Source: Pseudoalteromonas sp. A601
GTDB lineage: Bacteria; Pseudomonadota; Gammaproteobacteria; Enterobacterales; Alteromonadaceae
Reading direction: 5' to 3'
Length of the DNA stretch: 64,000 nucleotides
Assembly (NCBI RefSeq): GCF_002165575.1
Contig: NZ_MXQF01000008.1
Span: 148,921 to 212,920, forward strand
Of the stretch, positions 34,715-45,143 are shown piece after piece. A program made the position numbers and the translations under genes. The notes under the pieces are model-generated. The model was not told the origin of the DNA. It saw only the letters and a list, made by a program, of their open reading frames with translations, and did not search any database. Numbering within the stretch: the first letter of the stretch is position 1; each line of letters begins with the position of its first letter.

Positions 34715-35972
34715 TATTTCGTCCTTGCTGTTTGGCCTTGTATAAAGCCTGATCTGCGCCTTCTAAAAACTGAATATAATTTGCTTTAAGTGCGCTTGAA
34801 TGAATCGTATTAATTCCTATACTGACAGTAATTTCGTTGGTTTGCCCAAACTTATGCGGCAAACTCAATGTTTTGAGCTCTTGTTGTATCTTTTCAGCTA
34901 CTTGACGCGCCCTTTCTCGTTGACTTGTTGGTAATATAACCACAAATTCTTCGCCACCATAACGCGCTACAAAATCGTCAGTTTCACTGGCTGCACTACA
35001 TATAGATTGCGCGACTTGAAATAAACATTCATCACCCGCTAAGTGACCGTAAGTATCGTTATAGTTTTTAAAGAAGTCTATATCAATTAACAAAATAGAG
35101 AGTGGCTGATTATTCTGAATAGCCTTATTAAACTCTTGTACTATTTTCTCATCAAAACGCCGGCGGTTAGCTATTTGAGTGAGTGAATCTAAAAATGCCA
35201 TATCACGAAGAATATCTTCAGCTGCAATTTGTTGAGTTGCATCTTTAAAAATCGCTAGTAACTCATTTTCAATCACGATACCGGAAATTTCCATGGTAAT
35301 TGTTTGACCATTTTTACAGGTTACTTGGTAATGTTTTGGTTGAATATCGGTGGCATGATTTTTTGCATATTCAAGGGCCGATTGCCACGTTTCTAGTACC
35401 CACTCACGATATTCAGGATCTGGATAAGCTTTTTGCCACCAAACTTTAAGAGTCGGTACGTCCTCAATTGTATAACCAAATACATCTACGAATCGTTGAT
35501 TAATCCTGATAACGTCACCCGTAACCATACTGACATTACACAACGGGATCGGCACTTGGATGAATAAATTTGCATAATGACTGAGCTCATGCTGTCTAAG
35601 TGGCTGGGTATTACCATGAGTAAGATGGGTTACATTTTGAATTTCAACCGGTAAATTTGTAACTACTTTGCTTTGCATAAGATATACATAAGTCCACTCA
35701 TGCCACCAACCATGCAGTATTTCGACAAGTAGCCTGTGCTGGGACGATTGACTCATCATCTGCTGTTTCAAATCATTGAATAACAAATTAATATTATTAA
35801 TTAATTCTTTATTGTATAAACTACTTGTTATACGATTTTCAAATAATGAGTATGCTTTGTTTCTCAAATCACTGTTTACATTAGTCGCGTTATGCTTAAT
35901 TTTTTCGCAATCATCCACACTAAAGTATTCAATTAATGAACACAGTGACTGTTTAATAAAGATAGAATCCAT
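34695..35972 (-). CDS. PAS-GGDEF diguanylate cyclase
   Basis: Probable c-di-GMP synthase. It has 425 residues. An N-terminal helical region of unknown type (1-130) has Trp-rich 'HGWWHEWTYVYLM'. A PAS domain (about 140-250) has 'INQRFVDVFGYTIEDVPTLKVWW' and 'ISGIVIENELLAIFKDAT', and a full GGDEF domain spans 255-420. The active site reads GGEEF at 339-343, so activity is expected. The upstream inhibition site, normally RxxD, reads ETDD at 330-333, so product inhibition through it is probably lost. No membrane segment is visible. It is a single gene convergent with rluE; PAS ligand unknown. Confidence 0.9.
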   Translation of the reverse strand: MDSIFIKQSLCSLIEYFSVDDCEKIKHNATNVNSDLRNKAYSLFENRITSSLYNKELINNINLLFNDLKQQMMSQSSQHRLLVEILHGWWHEWTYVYLMQSKVVTNLPVEIQNVTHLTHGNTQPLRQHELSHYANLFIQVPIPLCNVSMVTGDVIRINQRFVDVFGYTIEDVPTLKVWWQKAYPDPEYREWVLETWQSALEYAKNHATDIQPKHYQVTCKNGQTITMEISGIVIENELLAIFKDATQQIAAEDILRDMAFLDSLTQIANRRRFDEKIVQEFNKAIQNNQPLSILLIDIDFFKNYNDTYGHLAGDECLFQVAQSICSAASETDDFVARYGGEEFVVILPTSQRERARQVAEKIQQELKTLSLPHKFGQTNEITVSIGINTIHSSALKANYIQFLEGADQALYKAKQQGRNSIAYID

Positions 35973-36427
35973 TTAATACCCTGACTTCGGTAGAAATCCC
36001 CTGCTGAGGACGTATATATCAAGCTTGAACGCGTTCCAAACATAGTTTACCAAGCAAAATCTGAAGCTATAAAATATCAATCTTCTCAAAAATAAAGCCC
36101 CCTTGATACCACCTTTACAAAAAATTTCATAAGGACACCATCAAATTAACTTAAACCTAATAAATTATTACCTACGCACTGATTTTTCCACGTAAATAAT
36201 TACTAACCGCACTCACAATTTCCTACATATAAAAGCTTCGAAATAATCCGCATAATACGCTTTACAAAACTAATATTTTGGGTGGCTAGATTTCCTGTTT
36301 GCGTGCTATAATCGCGGCCTTTCTAAATCCATTGGCTGGGCGTGGCGTTATTTATTTTATTCCACTTTTGTTTCAGCTTAATGGTAAGTAGTGTAAACGA
36401 CAGCAACCTGTATAAGCGAAATTATTC
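35973..36427. other. 455-base intergenic region before mnmA
   Basis: Separates divergent genes: the diguanylate cyclase (minus) and mnmA (plus). It is AT-rich and I see no open frame worth calling. The only clear signal is an extended -10 element near 36304-36312. The region just upstream of the cyclase start holds no evident ribosome site stronger than average. Confidence 0.6.
36304..36312 (+). promoter_or_regulatory. Extended -10 promoter of mnmA-hflD-purB
   Basis: TGCTATAAT is a perfect -10 box (36307-36312) preceded by the TG of an extended -10. No good -35 lies at 17 bases, which is normal for this class. A GC-rich CGCGGCC follows. Predicted start is about 110 bases before the mnmA ATG. 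Confidence 0.65.
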
Positions 36428-37528
36428 ATGAGCGAAAATAGTCACATTAAAGTCATCGTTGGTATGTCCGGCGGTGTAGATTCTTCAGTATCGGCTTATT
36501 TATTAAAGCAACAAGGCTATCAAGTTGAAGGCCTGTTTATGAAAAACTGGGAAGAAGATGATAATGATGAGTATTGTGCAGCCGCTGAAGATCTAAAAGA
36601 CGCACAGGCAGTATGTGATAAGCTTGGTATTGAACTACATACTGTCAACTTTGCGGCTGAATATTGGGATAACGTATTCGAATATTTCTTAGCTGAGTAT
36701 AAAGCTGGCCGCACGCCAAACCCTGACATCATGTGTAACAAAGAAATCAAATTCAAAGCGTTTTTAGAATTTGCTGCAGTTGCGCTTGGTGCTGATTATA
36801 TCGCAACAGGTCACTACGTTCGTCGAGAGTTACGTGGTGATAAATATGTTATGTGCCGTGGACTTGATGATAATAAAGACCAAAGCTACTTTTTATATAC
36901 ACTTAGTCACGAACATATTGCTCAAACATTGTTCCCGGTTGGCGACATTGCCAAACCTGAGGTGCGCCGCATCGCAGAGGAACAAGATTTAATCACACAT
37001 GATAAAAAAGACAGCACCGGTATTTGCTTTATCGGCGAACGTAAGTTTAAAGATTTTTTACAAAAATTCTTACCAGCTCAACCTGGAGTTATCGAAGATA
37101 CCGAAGGCAACAATGTGGGTGAGCATGAAGGACTAATGTACCATACACTAGGCCAACGTAAAGGCTTACTAATAGGTGGAATGAAAGAAGGATCAGGTGA
37201 GCCTTGGTACGTTGTTGATAAAGATATTGACCGTAATGTGCTAATCGTAGGACAAGGTAAAGATCACCCTCGCCTATACAGTAACGGTTTAAATGCCAAC
37301 CAATTAGACTGGGTTGATAGAGTTGGGCCTAAAGGTACCACACGCTGTACTGTAAAAACTCGTTATCGTCAAGAAGATATAAACTGTACGCTGCTTGTTG
37401 GTGATGATGGCCTTGCTCGGGTACTTTTTGATGAGCCGCAAAAAGCGGTTACACCTGGCCAATCCGCTGTATTTTATGACAACGAAGTATGTCTTGGTGG
37501 CGGAATCATAGATTCGGTGATCAAATAA
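36428..37528 (+). CDS. mnmA: tRNA-specific 2-thiouridylase MnmA
   Basis: Adds sulfur to C2 of wobble uridine in tRNA Lys, Glu and Gln, taking it from TusE. It has 366 residues. The ATP pyrophosphatase P-loop SGGVDSS is at 14-20. The two catalytic cysteines are at 103 ([12 protein letters not shown]) and 200 ([12 protein letters not shown]), one residue off the E. coli numbering. It is followed by hflD with a one-base overlap and then purB, the E. coli operon order. With tusDCBE 2 kb upstream, most of the thiolation route is encoded here. Confidence 0.97.
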   Translation: MSENSHIKVIVGMSGGVDSSVSAYLLKQQGYQVEGLFMKNWEEDDNDEYCAAAEDLKDAQAVCDKLGIELHTVNFAAEYWDNVFEYFLAEYKAGRTPNPDIMCNKEIKFKAFLEFAAVALGADYIATGHYVRRELRGDKYVMCRGLDDNKDQSYFLYTLSHEHIAQTLFPVGDIAKPEVRRIAEEQDLITHDKKDSTGICFIGERKFKDFLQKFLPAQPGVIEDTEGNNVGEHEGLMYHTLGQRKGLLIGGMKEGSGEPWYVVDKDIDRNVLIVGQGKDHPRLYSNGLNANQLDWVDRVGPKGTTRCTVKTRYRQEDINCTLLVGDDGLARVLFDEPQKAVTPGQSAVFYDNEVCLGGGIIDSVIK

Positions 37529-38130
37529 TGAATGAACACCAAGTCATGGCACTGGCCGCAATGTGCCAAGTTGCAAAACAAGTACAAAAAATAGCGCAAT
37601 ACGGAAGCAGTAATGATTATGAACTTGAAAAATTACTTTCAAGTATTGTAGAGACGACACCTGATTCTCCTGCAGATGTATATCAAGGTACAGTAAATTT
37701 ACGTGCGGGTTATCAGTGTTTAATAGAGCAACTCAGCGCCGGTGAAAAAAAAGATGTTGAAATCGTCAAGTATGTTGGCGGTTTAATGCAGCTTGAGCGT
37801 GCACTGAGCGCAAAAGCAAGTAGCTTGGCAGAGCTTGGTAAAAGTATAGATGATATAAAACGTCGCCTTGATCATTTTGCGATTACTGATGACACTGTGA
37901 TTGCAGCACTTGCAGATATATATTCAAAGGTGCTTAGCCCCCTTGGGCACCGAATACAGGTTTATGGCAAACCTGATTTACTAAAACAGCAATTGATACA
38001 ACACAAGATACGAGCGCTTTTATTAGCAGGTATTCGCAGTGCTGTATTATGGCGACAAATGGGCGGTAAACGCCGTCATTTTTTCTTAGCTAAAAGAAAA
38101 ATTATCGCTATTGCAAAAAACCATATTTAA
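37528..38130 (+). CDS. hflD: HflD-type protein
   Basis: Peripheral membrane protein; in E. coli it affects lambda CII stability and is part of the mnmA-purB operon. It has 200 residues from [26 protein letters not shown]. The frame is open to 37489, but that start lies inside mnmA; TAATG coupling at 37526-37530 fits the chosen one. Family blocks 'GLMQLERALSAKASSLAELGKSIDDIKRRLDHF' and 'LSPLGHRIQVYGKPDLLKQ' followed by 'RALLLAGIRSAVLWRQMGG' are present. Its physiological role outside lambda is unclear. Confidence 0.93.
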   Translation: MNEHQVMALAAMCQVAKQVQKIAQYGSSNDYELEKLLSSIVETTPDSPADVYQGTVNLRAGYQCLIEQLSAGEKKDVEIVKYVGGLMQLERALSAKASSLAELGKSIDDIKRRLDHFAITDDTVIAALADIYSKVLSPLGHRIQVYGKPDLLKQQLIQHKIRALLLAGIRSAVLWRQMGGKRRHFFLAKRKIIAIAKNHI

Positions 38131-38147
38131 TTATCGTTCAAAACTAA

Positions 38148-39533
<1,386 letters not shown>

Positions 39534-39556
39534 AGCTTTTAGCTAAAATGTTTACA

Positions 39557-39586
39557 AAGCGAAAGGTAGCCCTTTCGCTTTTTTTA
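39557..39586 (+). terminator. Intrinsic terminator after purB
   Basis: Perfect 10-bp stem AAGCGAAAGG/CCTTTCGCTT (39557-39566 and 39571-39580) with a 4-base loop, followed by more T. Confidence 0.92.
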
Positions 39587-39608
39587 TTCCTATCGAGTGG
39601 TGATCATC

Positions 39609-40754
39609 ATGTATCAATTAACGATTAACAACCTAAGCGAACAAGAATTTTTATCTCAATATTGGCAAAAAAAGCCACTGTTGATCAAACAAGGTTTTAC
39701 TGATTTTGAAGATCCACTAGATGCAAATGAACTTGCTGGCCTAGCCGTTGAAGAGAGTATTGAATCACGTATTATCACTAACCATAATAACGAATGGTTA
39801 GCGCACCATGGCCCATTTGAAGATTTTGAATTACTGACCGAACAAAACTCAACCCTTTTAGTACAAGCGGTTGATCACTGGCACCCTGATGCAGCGCAAT
39901 TATTAGAGCCTTTTAGGTTTATTCCTAATTGGCGGATAGATGATTTAATGATCAGCTTTTCCACACCCGGTGGCGGTGTAGGGCCTCATCTAGATCAATA
40001 CGACGTATTTATTATCCAAGGTGAAGGTAAAAGGCATTGGCGTGTTGGCATGCCTGACAGCAAGCTAAAGCAGTTTGCGCAAAATAACTCTTTATTACAA
40101 GTTGAGCAATTTCCTGCCGTTATTGATTGTATTTTAGAACCCGGTGATATTTTATATATTCCTCCAGGATGTCCACATGAAGGCTATGCAGTAGAGAATG
40201 CCCTGAACTATTCTGTAGGCTTTAGAGCACCCAACCAACAAGATTTATTCTCGAGTTTTGCTGATCATGTTATTGATACCGAAACTGGCAATGTACGTTA
40301 CCAAGATCAAAACCTACAATTGCGTGAATCTAAAGGTGAGTTAACTAACACAGAAGCGAACAAAATAAAGCAATTATTACAATCACTGCTTGATGATGAG
40401 CACTTACTCAAGTCGTGGTTAGGAAACACAGTCAGCCAGCCAAAACATGAAATGGATTTAATGCCACCAGAGGAGCTATACAGTCAAGCACAAGTTGAGT
40501 TATTAATAGCAGATCCTGATATTTTATTTGAACGCTTAGGTGGCACACGCGCAATTTACCAAGCAACTGATAATAGCATCATTTTTAGTGTTAATGGACA
40601 AAACTATACTTTGCCACTCGAAGATTTAACGGCAGTAAAATGCCTCACAGATCAGATTCAAGTGACTGCTAATGAGTTAAAAAGTTCAAAAAATAGTTTA
40701 TTATTTATACAAACCTTTACTACACTGTTAAATGAGGGCATTTGGTTTTGCTAA
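39609..40754 (+). CDS. roxA: Ribosomal protein uL16 arginine 3-hydroxylase (JmjC/cupin oxygenase)
   Basis: Fe(II)/2-oxoglutarate oxygenase (RoxA/YcfD) that hydroxylates an arginine of ribosomal protein uL16. It has 381 residues from MYQLTINN; GTG codons at 39597 and 39600 are in frame, but the family begins at this ATG. Iron ligands His127, Asp129 (GPHLDQYDVF) and His190 (GCPHEGYAV) match the E. coli HxD...H triad. The C-terminal half is the dimerisation and winged-helix part. The GNAT gene begins 12 bases after its stop. Confidence 0.94.
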   Translation: MYQLTINNLSEQEFLSQYWQKKPLLIKQGFTDFEDPLDANELAGLAVEESIESRIITNHNNEWLAHHGPFEDFELLTEQNSTLLVQAVDHWHPDAAQLLEPFRFIPNWRIDDLMISFSTPGGGVGPHLDQYDVFIIQGEGKRHWRVGMPDSKLKQFAQNNSLLQVEQFPAVIDCILEPGDILYIPPGCPHEGYAVENALNYSVGFRAPNQQDLFSSFADHVIDTETGNVRYQDQNLQLRESKGELTNTEANKIKQLLQSLLDDEHLLKSWLGNTVSQPKHEMDLMPPEELYSQAQVELLIADPDILFERLGGTRAIYQATDNSIIFSVNGQNYTLPLEDLTAVKCLTDQIQVTANELKSSKNSLLFIQTFTTLLNEGIWFC

Positions 40755-40766
40755 AGGTAGGTTTCT

Positions 40767-41225
40767 ATGAGCTATCATATCGACAAGGTAGAGTGGAATA
40801 CAGGTAAGGATTTACTGCAACAAATTAGAGAGCGGGTATTTGTTTGTGAACTACATATACCTAAACACGTTGAGTTCGATAGTTTAGATTATAATGCCCT
40901 GCACGTGTTAGTAACCGATGATTGTCAAACACCTGTTGCAACTGGGCGCTTATGTAGTGATGGCTTAATTGGTCGAATTGCTGTTTTACCCGAGCACCGT
41001 AACCGCTCGGTATATAAATCTCTACTAACTTACATTGTCAATCTAGCACATCAACAAGGCTATGATAGCGTAAGCATAAACTGCATATTAAATGAAGTAG
41101 AACGCTTTAAACGCAACGGTTTTGAACAACAAGGGGTTGTGTTTATGGAAGCTGGTATCCCCCGCCAACGAATGCAATGTCCTATCAGCCAGTTCGATAC
41201 TGAACCATTTACCTTAGTACATTAA
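40767..41225 (+). CDS. GNAT family N-acetyltransferase
   Basis: 152 residues with the acetyl-CoA binding segment 'IGRIAVLPEHRNRSVYKSLLTYIVNLA' at about 73-99 and the later 'ERFKRNGFEQQGVVFMEAGIPRQRM' typical of the ElaA/YjcF-like branch. The usual R/Q-x-x-G-x-G/A loop reads RNRSVY, so the glycines are replaced. Substrate unknown. It follows roxA by 12 bases and is likely co-transcribed. Confidence 0.85.
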   Translation: MSYHIDKVEWNTGKDLLQQIRERVFVCELHIPKHVEFDSLDYNALHVLVTDDCQTPVATGRLCSDGLIGRIAVLPEHRNRSVYKSLLTYIVNLAHQQGYDSVSINCILNEVERFKRNGFEQQGVVFMEAGIPRQRMQCPISQFDTEPFTLVH

Positions 41226-41249
41226 AAAAGCGAGCCAATTGACTCGCTT
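41224..41249 (-). terminator. Terminator between the GNAT and DUF4826-like genes
   Basis: Stem AAGCGAG/CTCGCTT (41228-41234 and 41243-41249) with an 8-base loop. Six A at 41224-41229 give the T-run on the minus strand; the plus side has only TTATT, so it mainly serves the minus-strand gene. Confidence 0.75.
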
Positions 41250-41271
41250 ATTCGTCTTGAATATCTCCAAG

Positions 41272-41742
41272 TCAGCTTGGCTCATTTACCCACAGCTCTT
41301 CTTTTTCATACATTTCATAAATACCGTGAGCGCGGTTAATTAATAAGTTTGCAAAATCGACCTTTGTTTTATCACCAGCGCCTGTTTGCATTATTTGATC
41401 TGCTTTTAATTGCCACTGTAAAGAAAAATAGCGTAAAGCATCCCTTGCGTTTCCTGCAGCATTTTCATGTGCATGGTCTGTTGGCAAACGCCCTGTAATA
41501 ACCCAATATTTTTTTCCATCTTGTGCTTTAAATTTCCACAATGCGCAAAGTGGCGCAATAAAGCGGCTTTCTTTTTCAATTAAACTTTGCGGCATGACAC
41601 CTTTTTCAGCTAGATGCTTTTGTGCATTTTGAAAGCATTCTCTTTGCCACATAACACTTTGCTGATGTGCTTGAGCTTGCTCTTCTGCTGTTAGCTCTTT
41701 TACTTGTTTTTTTGGTGTTTGCTTTGTTGGTTCTTGACTCAT
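41272..41742 (-). CDS. Conserved hypothetical protein, DUF4826-like
   Basis: 156 residues, cytosolic. The first 30 residues are Lys/Gln/Glu-rich and probably disordered. The core has 'SRFIAPLCALWKFKAQDGKKYWVITGRLPTDHAHENAAGNARDALRYFSLQWQLKADQI', which resembles a family of unknown function in Shewanella and Alteromonas (I believe DUF4826, moderately sure). No catalytic motif is evident. It is a single gene convergent with the GNAT gene. Confidence 0.65.
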   Translation of the reverse strand: MSQEPTKQTPKKQVKELTAEEQAQAHQQSVMWQRECFQNAQKHLAEKGVMPQSLIEKESRFIAPLCALWKFKAQDGKKYWVITGRLPTDHAHENAAGNARDALRYFSLQWQLKADQIMQTGAGDKTKVDFANLLINRAHGIYEMYEKEELWVNEPS

Positions 41743-42067
41743 TTTACTTATTCTCTTTTACAACATTTCGACACTTTAAGTGCTAACCAGCTCAGGTGCA
41801 AGTGTAAAACGATTAACAAAGGGATATTAAAATAAAAACTGTCCCTCTAATTCAAAGGTACAAAGGCTCTATGTTGCTATCTATTTATTTACATATTACC
41901 AATAAGTCTAATTCAAGCACAAAAAAATCACAATTGGTTAACCTTTTGGTTGACAAGATACCATACCATTGGCTACATTTGATACAGTCACAAGTTAAGA
42001 CATCAATATTTAAATTGGTAACAATGTGATTCAACATGTTTCAACACACAACCTATAAGAGATCGGC
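41743..42067. other. 325-base regulatory region before the TonB-dependent receptor
   Basis: Divergent spacer between the DUF4826-like gene (minus) and the receptor (plus). It holds one predicted promoter at 41950-41979 and a cluster of GGTT/ACC motifs between about 41934 and 41972. No open frame or RNA structure was seen. Confidence 0.6.
41950..41979 (+). promoter_or_regulatory. Predicted promoter of the TonB-dependent receptor
   Basis: A perfect -35 TTGACA (41950-41955), an 18-base spacer and a weak -10 TACATT. A good -35 with a poor -10 fits an activator- or repressor-controlled promoter. Short GGTTAACC (41936-41943) and ATACCATACCATTGG (41958-41972) motifs flank or overlap it and may be operator parts. 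Confidence 0.45.
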
Positions 42068-45016
42068 ATGAATATTAAATTAAATAAAATAAGTTCCGTA
42101 CTTTACAACAAAAGCTTAATGTCAACTCGTAGCACTGCAATGCTCAGTGCTGCACTTGTAGCAATGCTATCTACATCAACGTTTGCTGCAGAAGAAAACC
42201 AAGAACAGCAAGCAAGTGCCGACAACGAATTTGAAGTTATTGAGGTAAGAGGCATTTTAGGCAGCCTTAAAGCGGCTTCACTTATAAAGCGTACAGATGG
42301 CCGTATTGTTGACGCCATTGTTGCTGAAGATATTGGTAAGTTACCTGACAATAATATTGCAGAAGCCCTACAACGTATTACAGGTGTTTCAATCAATAGT
42401 GATTTCGGTGTTGGTGACAGTGTTTCAATTCGTGGTTTACCGCAAAACCGCGTTGAATTGAATGGCCGTTCAACAGTGGGCGACTCTCGTGACGGTATCA
42501 GCTTACAGGATTACCCTTCTAGCTTCTTAAAAACTGTTGAAGTTGTTAAATCCCCAACTGCTGATATGATTGAAGGCGCATTAGGTGGTACGGTTAGCTT
42601 AAAAACAGTTCGTCCACTTGAGTTAGATGAATTAACAGCAGCAATGTCAATCGATGCAGAATATGCTGATAAAACTGAAAATGTAGCACCTATATTTAGT
42701 GGGTCAATTGGTGATAACTGGGATTTAGGTGATGCAGGCTCGTTTGGTGCCATTGCAATGATCTCTTATCAAGATCGTGAGATTCGTCAAGACGAACACT
42801 CTAGCCGTGTTAAACCACAAGATATTGAAATTAATGGTGAGCCGGGTAACACACCAAGTGGTAACGCAATTGTCCGTGACGAACATAGCATTGAACAATA
42901 CGTAGAAAACCGTGAACGTACTGCACTGGCATTATCATTACAATGGGCGCCTGAGTCTGGCAATGGTATGGTTTACCTTGACTTAAGTGGAACCAAGCGC
43001 TCAGGTGAGCAATCTGGTAACTCAATATTAGGTGTTGTAGGTTCACTTTCTACTGACGCCAACACAACACAGGATGCTAACGGTGTTAACAACTACACCT
43101 TAACGAATGAATTTGCTATTCCAAAAGCATACAGTGACTTTCGTGATACTGAATCATTTTCGAATGCATTAGGTGCAGAGTGGAACTTAACTGACTCAAT
43201 TAAAATTTCTGGTGAGATTGCTATTGCTTCTTCTGAAAGTGTTCGACCTGATTCAGAATTCACTTTACGCCCAATTGAAAAATCAACCTACGAAGCAAGT
43301 GGCGGTGTTGATTTAGTGAACCATCTTTATGATGGTGCTTTTTCACAAATAGGCAACCAATTGCCAAGCATTATTCATTCAGATCCTAGCGCATTTACTG
43401 ATCCGCAAAACTTAGCATTGCGTACCTTCAAAACAGAAGACAGACTCACTGATAATGAAGAAACAGCGGTTCGTTTTGATATTGAAATGTTTGAACCGCT
43501 AAACGTAAGCTGGCTCTCAAAAGTCAAGGCGGGTGTGCGTGCTACTAACCGTGATTTTGAATATGAGCAATACAAAGTAGAAATCAAAGATATCTACAAA
43601 AATGCATTTAATACCTCAGATGGGTCACAAGCAACAATTTGGACAGATGATTATAACGAATTATTCCCTGAAAGCTTTACTGTGATGAGCCACGACAACT
43701 CGTTTGACCAATTAGGTCAATCTGGTCAAAACGATTTGTTAACGTTCTTAAGCTATAACGGTCTTTCAAACGCTTCTAATACATTTGATCAGTTACAAAC
43801 TTTACTTGCTGGTACAACCCTAGCAACAACAGGTTCACTTGCTGATAATAAAGAATTCCAAGAAAGCGCATACCGCAATGTAGTAGAAGACACTGCTGCC
43901 ATTTATGTATCTGCTTATTTAGACTTTGATTACATTACTGCCATTGTTGGTGGTCGTTATGTAACAACAGATTTAGAGTCAAGCGTTTACTTAAATGGTG
44001 AAAAAATTACAGGTGAAAATGACTACAGTGATTTTTTACCAAGCATAAACGCAACTTATAATTATTCAGAAGATACATTATTCCGCTTTGCTGCTGCAAA
44101 AGTTATGCGTCGCGCTGACTTTAATCAGTTAAGCCCTGCTTTTGATGTAAACAATGATATGACAGGTGCAACTCAAGGTTCTATCGACTTAGAACCATAC
44201 CGTGCAACACAATATGACCTGTCAGTAGAGCACTACTTTGGTGAAGGTAACGTACTTTCGTTCGCTGTTTTCTACAAAGATGTTGAATCGTTCTTAAGTA
44301 ATGAAAGCAGCTGCGTCGCAGCTTCAGGTACTATCACTGGTCAAAACGTAACTCAGTGGAACCAAGTTTGCCAGCTAGACACAGCAGGTGTATCTCAGTC
44401 AAATATGGTTTACTCTGATGCTACAGAATACCCGAATGACGCAGATGGCTTTGCTCATGTTGAAGGCTTACGTGACCAAGGTTTAACGGGTATCGATACT
44501 GTTAAAAACGTAAATGGTGAGAACGGGACAGTTAATGGTTTTGAAGTTGGTTATCAACAATTCTTTACCAGCTTACCAGGTGCATTTTCTGGCTTAGGTA
44601 TTAATGCAAACTACACTTATGCAGACAGTGAACAACCAAATGGTAACCCACTGTTAGATATTTCTAAAAACACTTATAACATTCAACTGTTTTGGGAATA
44701 TGAAGGTGTATCAACTCGCCTAGCTTACAACTATCGTGACAGTTTCTTAGATACTGAAAATGAAAAGCGTGTTGAAAACATCAACTCTACCGGTGGTATT
44801 TCTGAAGATGGCACTGTATATGGCAATAACTACCGTGATGACCGAGGTCAACTAGACTTCTCAGCTAGCTGGGATATCAACGAAAACTTCACTTTAGTTG
44901 GTAGTGCTACAAACTTAACAGGTGAGCCATCTATCTACTTATCTGAACTAGGTGGTGCATGGAAATACACTGAAGCTGACCGTCGTTATAGTTTAGGTAT
45001 TCGCGCTAAGTTCTAA
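42068..45016 (+). CDS. TonB-dependent receptor
   Basis: Large outer-membrane receptor of 982 residues, in the class common in marine bacteria and Xanthomonas/Caulobacter for polysaccharide-derived substrates. A signal peptide ends near STFAAEE, and a TonB-box-like EFEVIEVRG follows at about 56. The plug domain has 'DAIVAEDIGKLPDNNIAEALQRITGVSI', 'VSIRGLPQNRVELNGRS' and 'SPTADMIEGALGGTVSLKTVRPLE'. A long beta-barrel follows and ends in 'EADRRYSLGIRAKF' with a terminal Phe. Size and plug features argue against a siderophore receptor. The ligand is unknown; the next gene encodes a secreted protein. Confidence 0.93.
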   Translation: MNIKLNKISSVLYNKSLMSTRSTAMLSAALVAMLSTSTFAAEENQEQQASADNEFEVIEVRGILGSLKAASLIKRTDGRIVDAIVAEDIGKLPDNNIAEALQRITGVSINSDFGVGDSVSIRGLPQNRVELNGRSTVGDSRDGISLQDYPSSFLKTVEVVKSPTADMIEGALGGTVSLKTVRPLELDELTAAMSIDAEYADKTENVAPIFSGSIGDNWDLGDAGSFGAIAMISYQDREIRQDEHSSRVKPQDIEINGEPGNTPSGNAIVRDEHSIEQYVENRERTALALSLQWAPESGNGMVYLDLSGTKRSGEQSGNSILGVVGSLSTDANTTQDANGVNNYTLTNEFAIPKAYSDFRDTESFSNALGAEWNLTDSIKISGEIAIASSESVRPDSEFTLRPIEKSTYEASGGVDLVNHLYDGAFSQIGNQLPSIIHSDPSAFTDPQNLALRTFKTEDRLTDNEETAVRFDIEMFEPLNVSWLSKVKAGVRATNRDFEYEQYKVEIKDIYKNAFNTSDGSQATIWTDDYNELFPESFTVMSHDNSFDQLGQSGQNDLLTFLSYNGLSNASNTFDQLQTLLAGTTLATTGSLADNKEFQESAYRNVVEDTAAIYVSAYLDFDYITAIVGGRYVTTDLESSVYLNGEKITGENDYSDFLPSINATYNYSEDTLFRFAAAKVMRRADFNQLSPAFDVNNDMTGATQGSIDLEPYRATQYDLSVEHYFGEGNVLSFAVFYKDVESFLSNESSCVAASGTITGQNVTQWNQVCQLDTAGVSQSNMVYSDATEYPNDADGFAHVEGLRDQGLTGIDTVKNVNGENGTVNGFEVGYQQFFTSLPGAFSGLGINANYTYADSEQPNGNPLLDISKNTYNIQLFWEYEGVSTRLAYNYRDSFLDTENEKRVENINSTGGISEDGTVYGNNYRDDRGQLDFSASWDINENFTLVGSATNLTGEPSIYLSELGGAWKYTEADRRYSLGIRAKF

Positions 45017-45075
45017 TACACAATTAATACGTAGTTCTTCTCCCTCTGCGTATTAAAAATATTGAGTGTGAGTGC

Positions 45076-45117
45076 AAAGGCGAAGTCTAAAATTTAGGCT
45101 TCGCCTTTCTTCATTTC
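45076..45117 (+). terminator. Intrinsic terminator after the TonB-dependent receptor
   Basis: Long hairpin with 10-bp outer stem AAAGGCGAAG/CTTCGCCTTT (45076-45085 and 45099-45108) and further inner pairing, followed by a T-rich stretch. It lies before the secreted-protein gene, so that gene may be only partly co-transcribed. Confidence 0.8.
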
Positions 45118-45143
45118 TTTAATTGAATTTTCAGTGAGTAATT

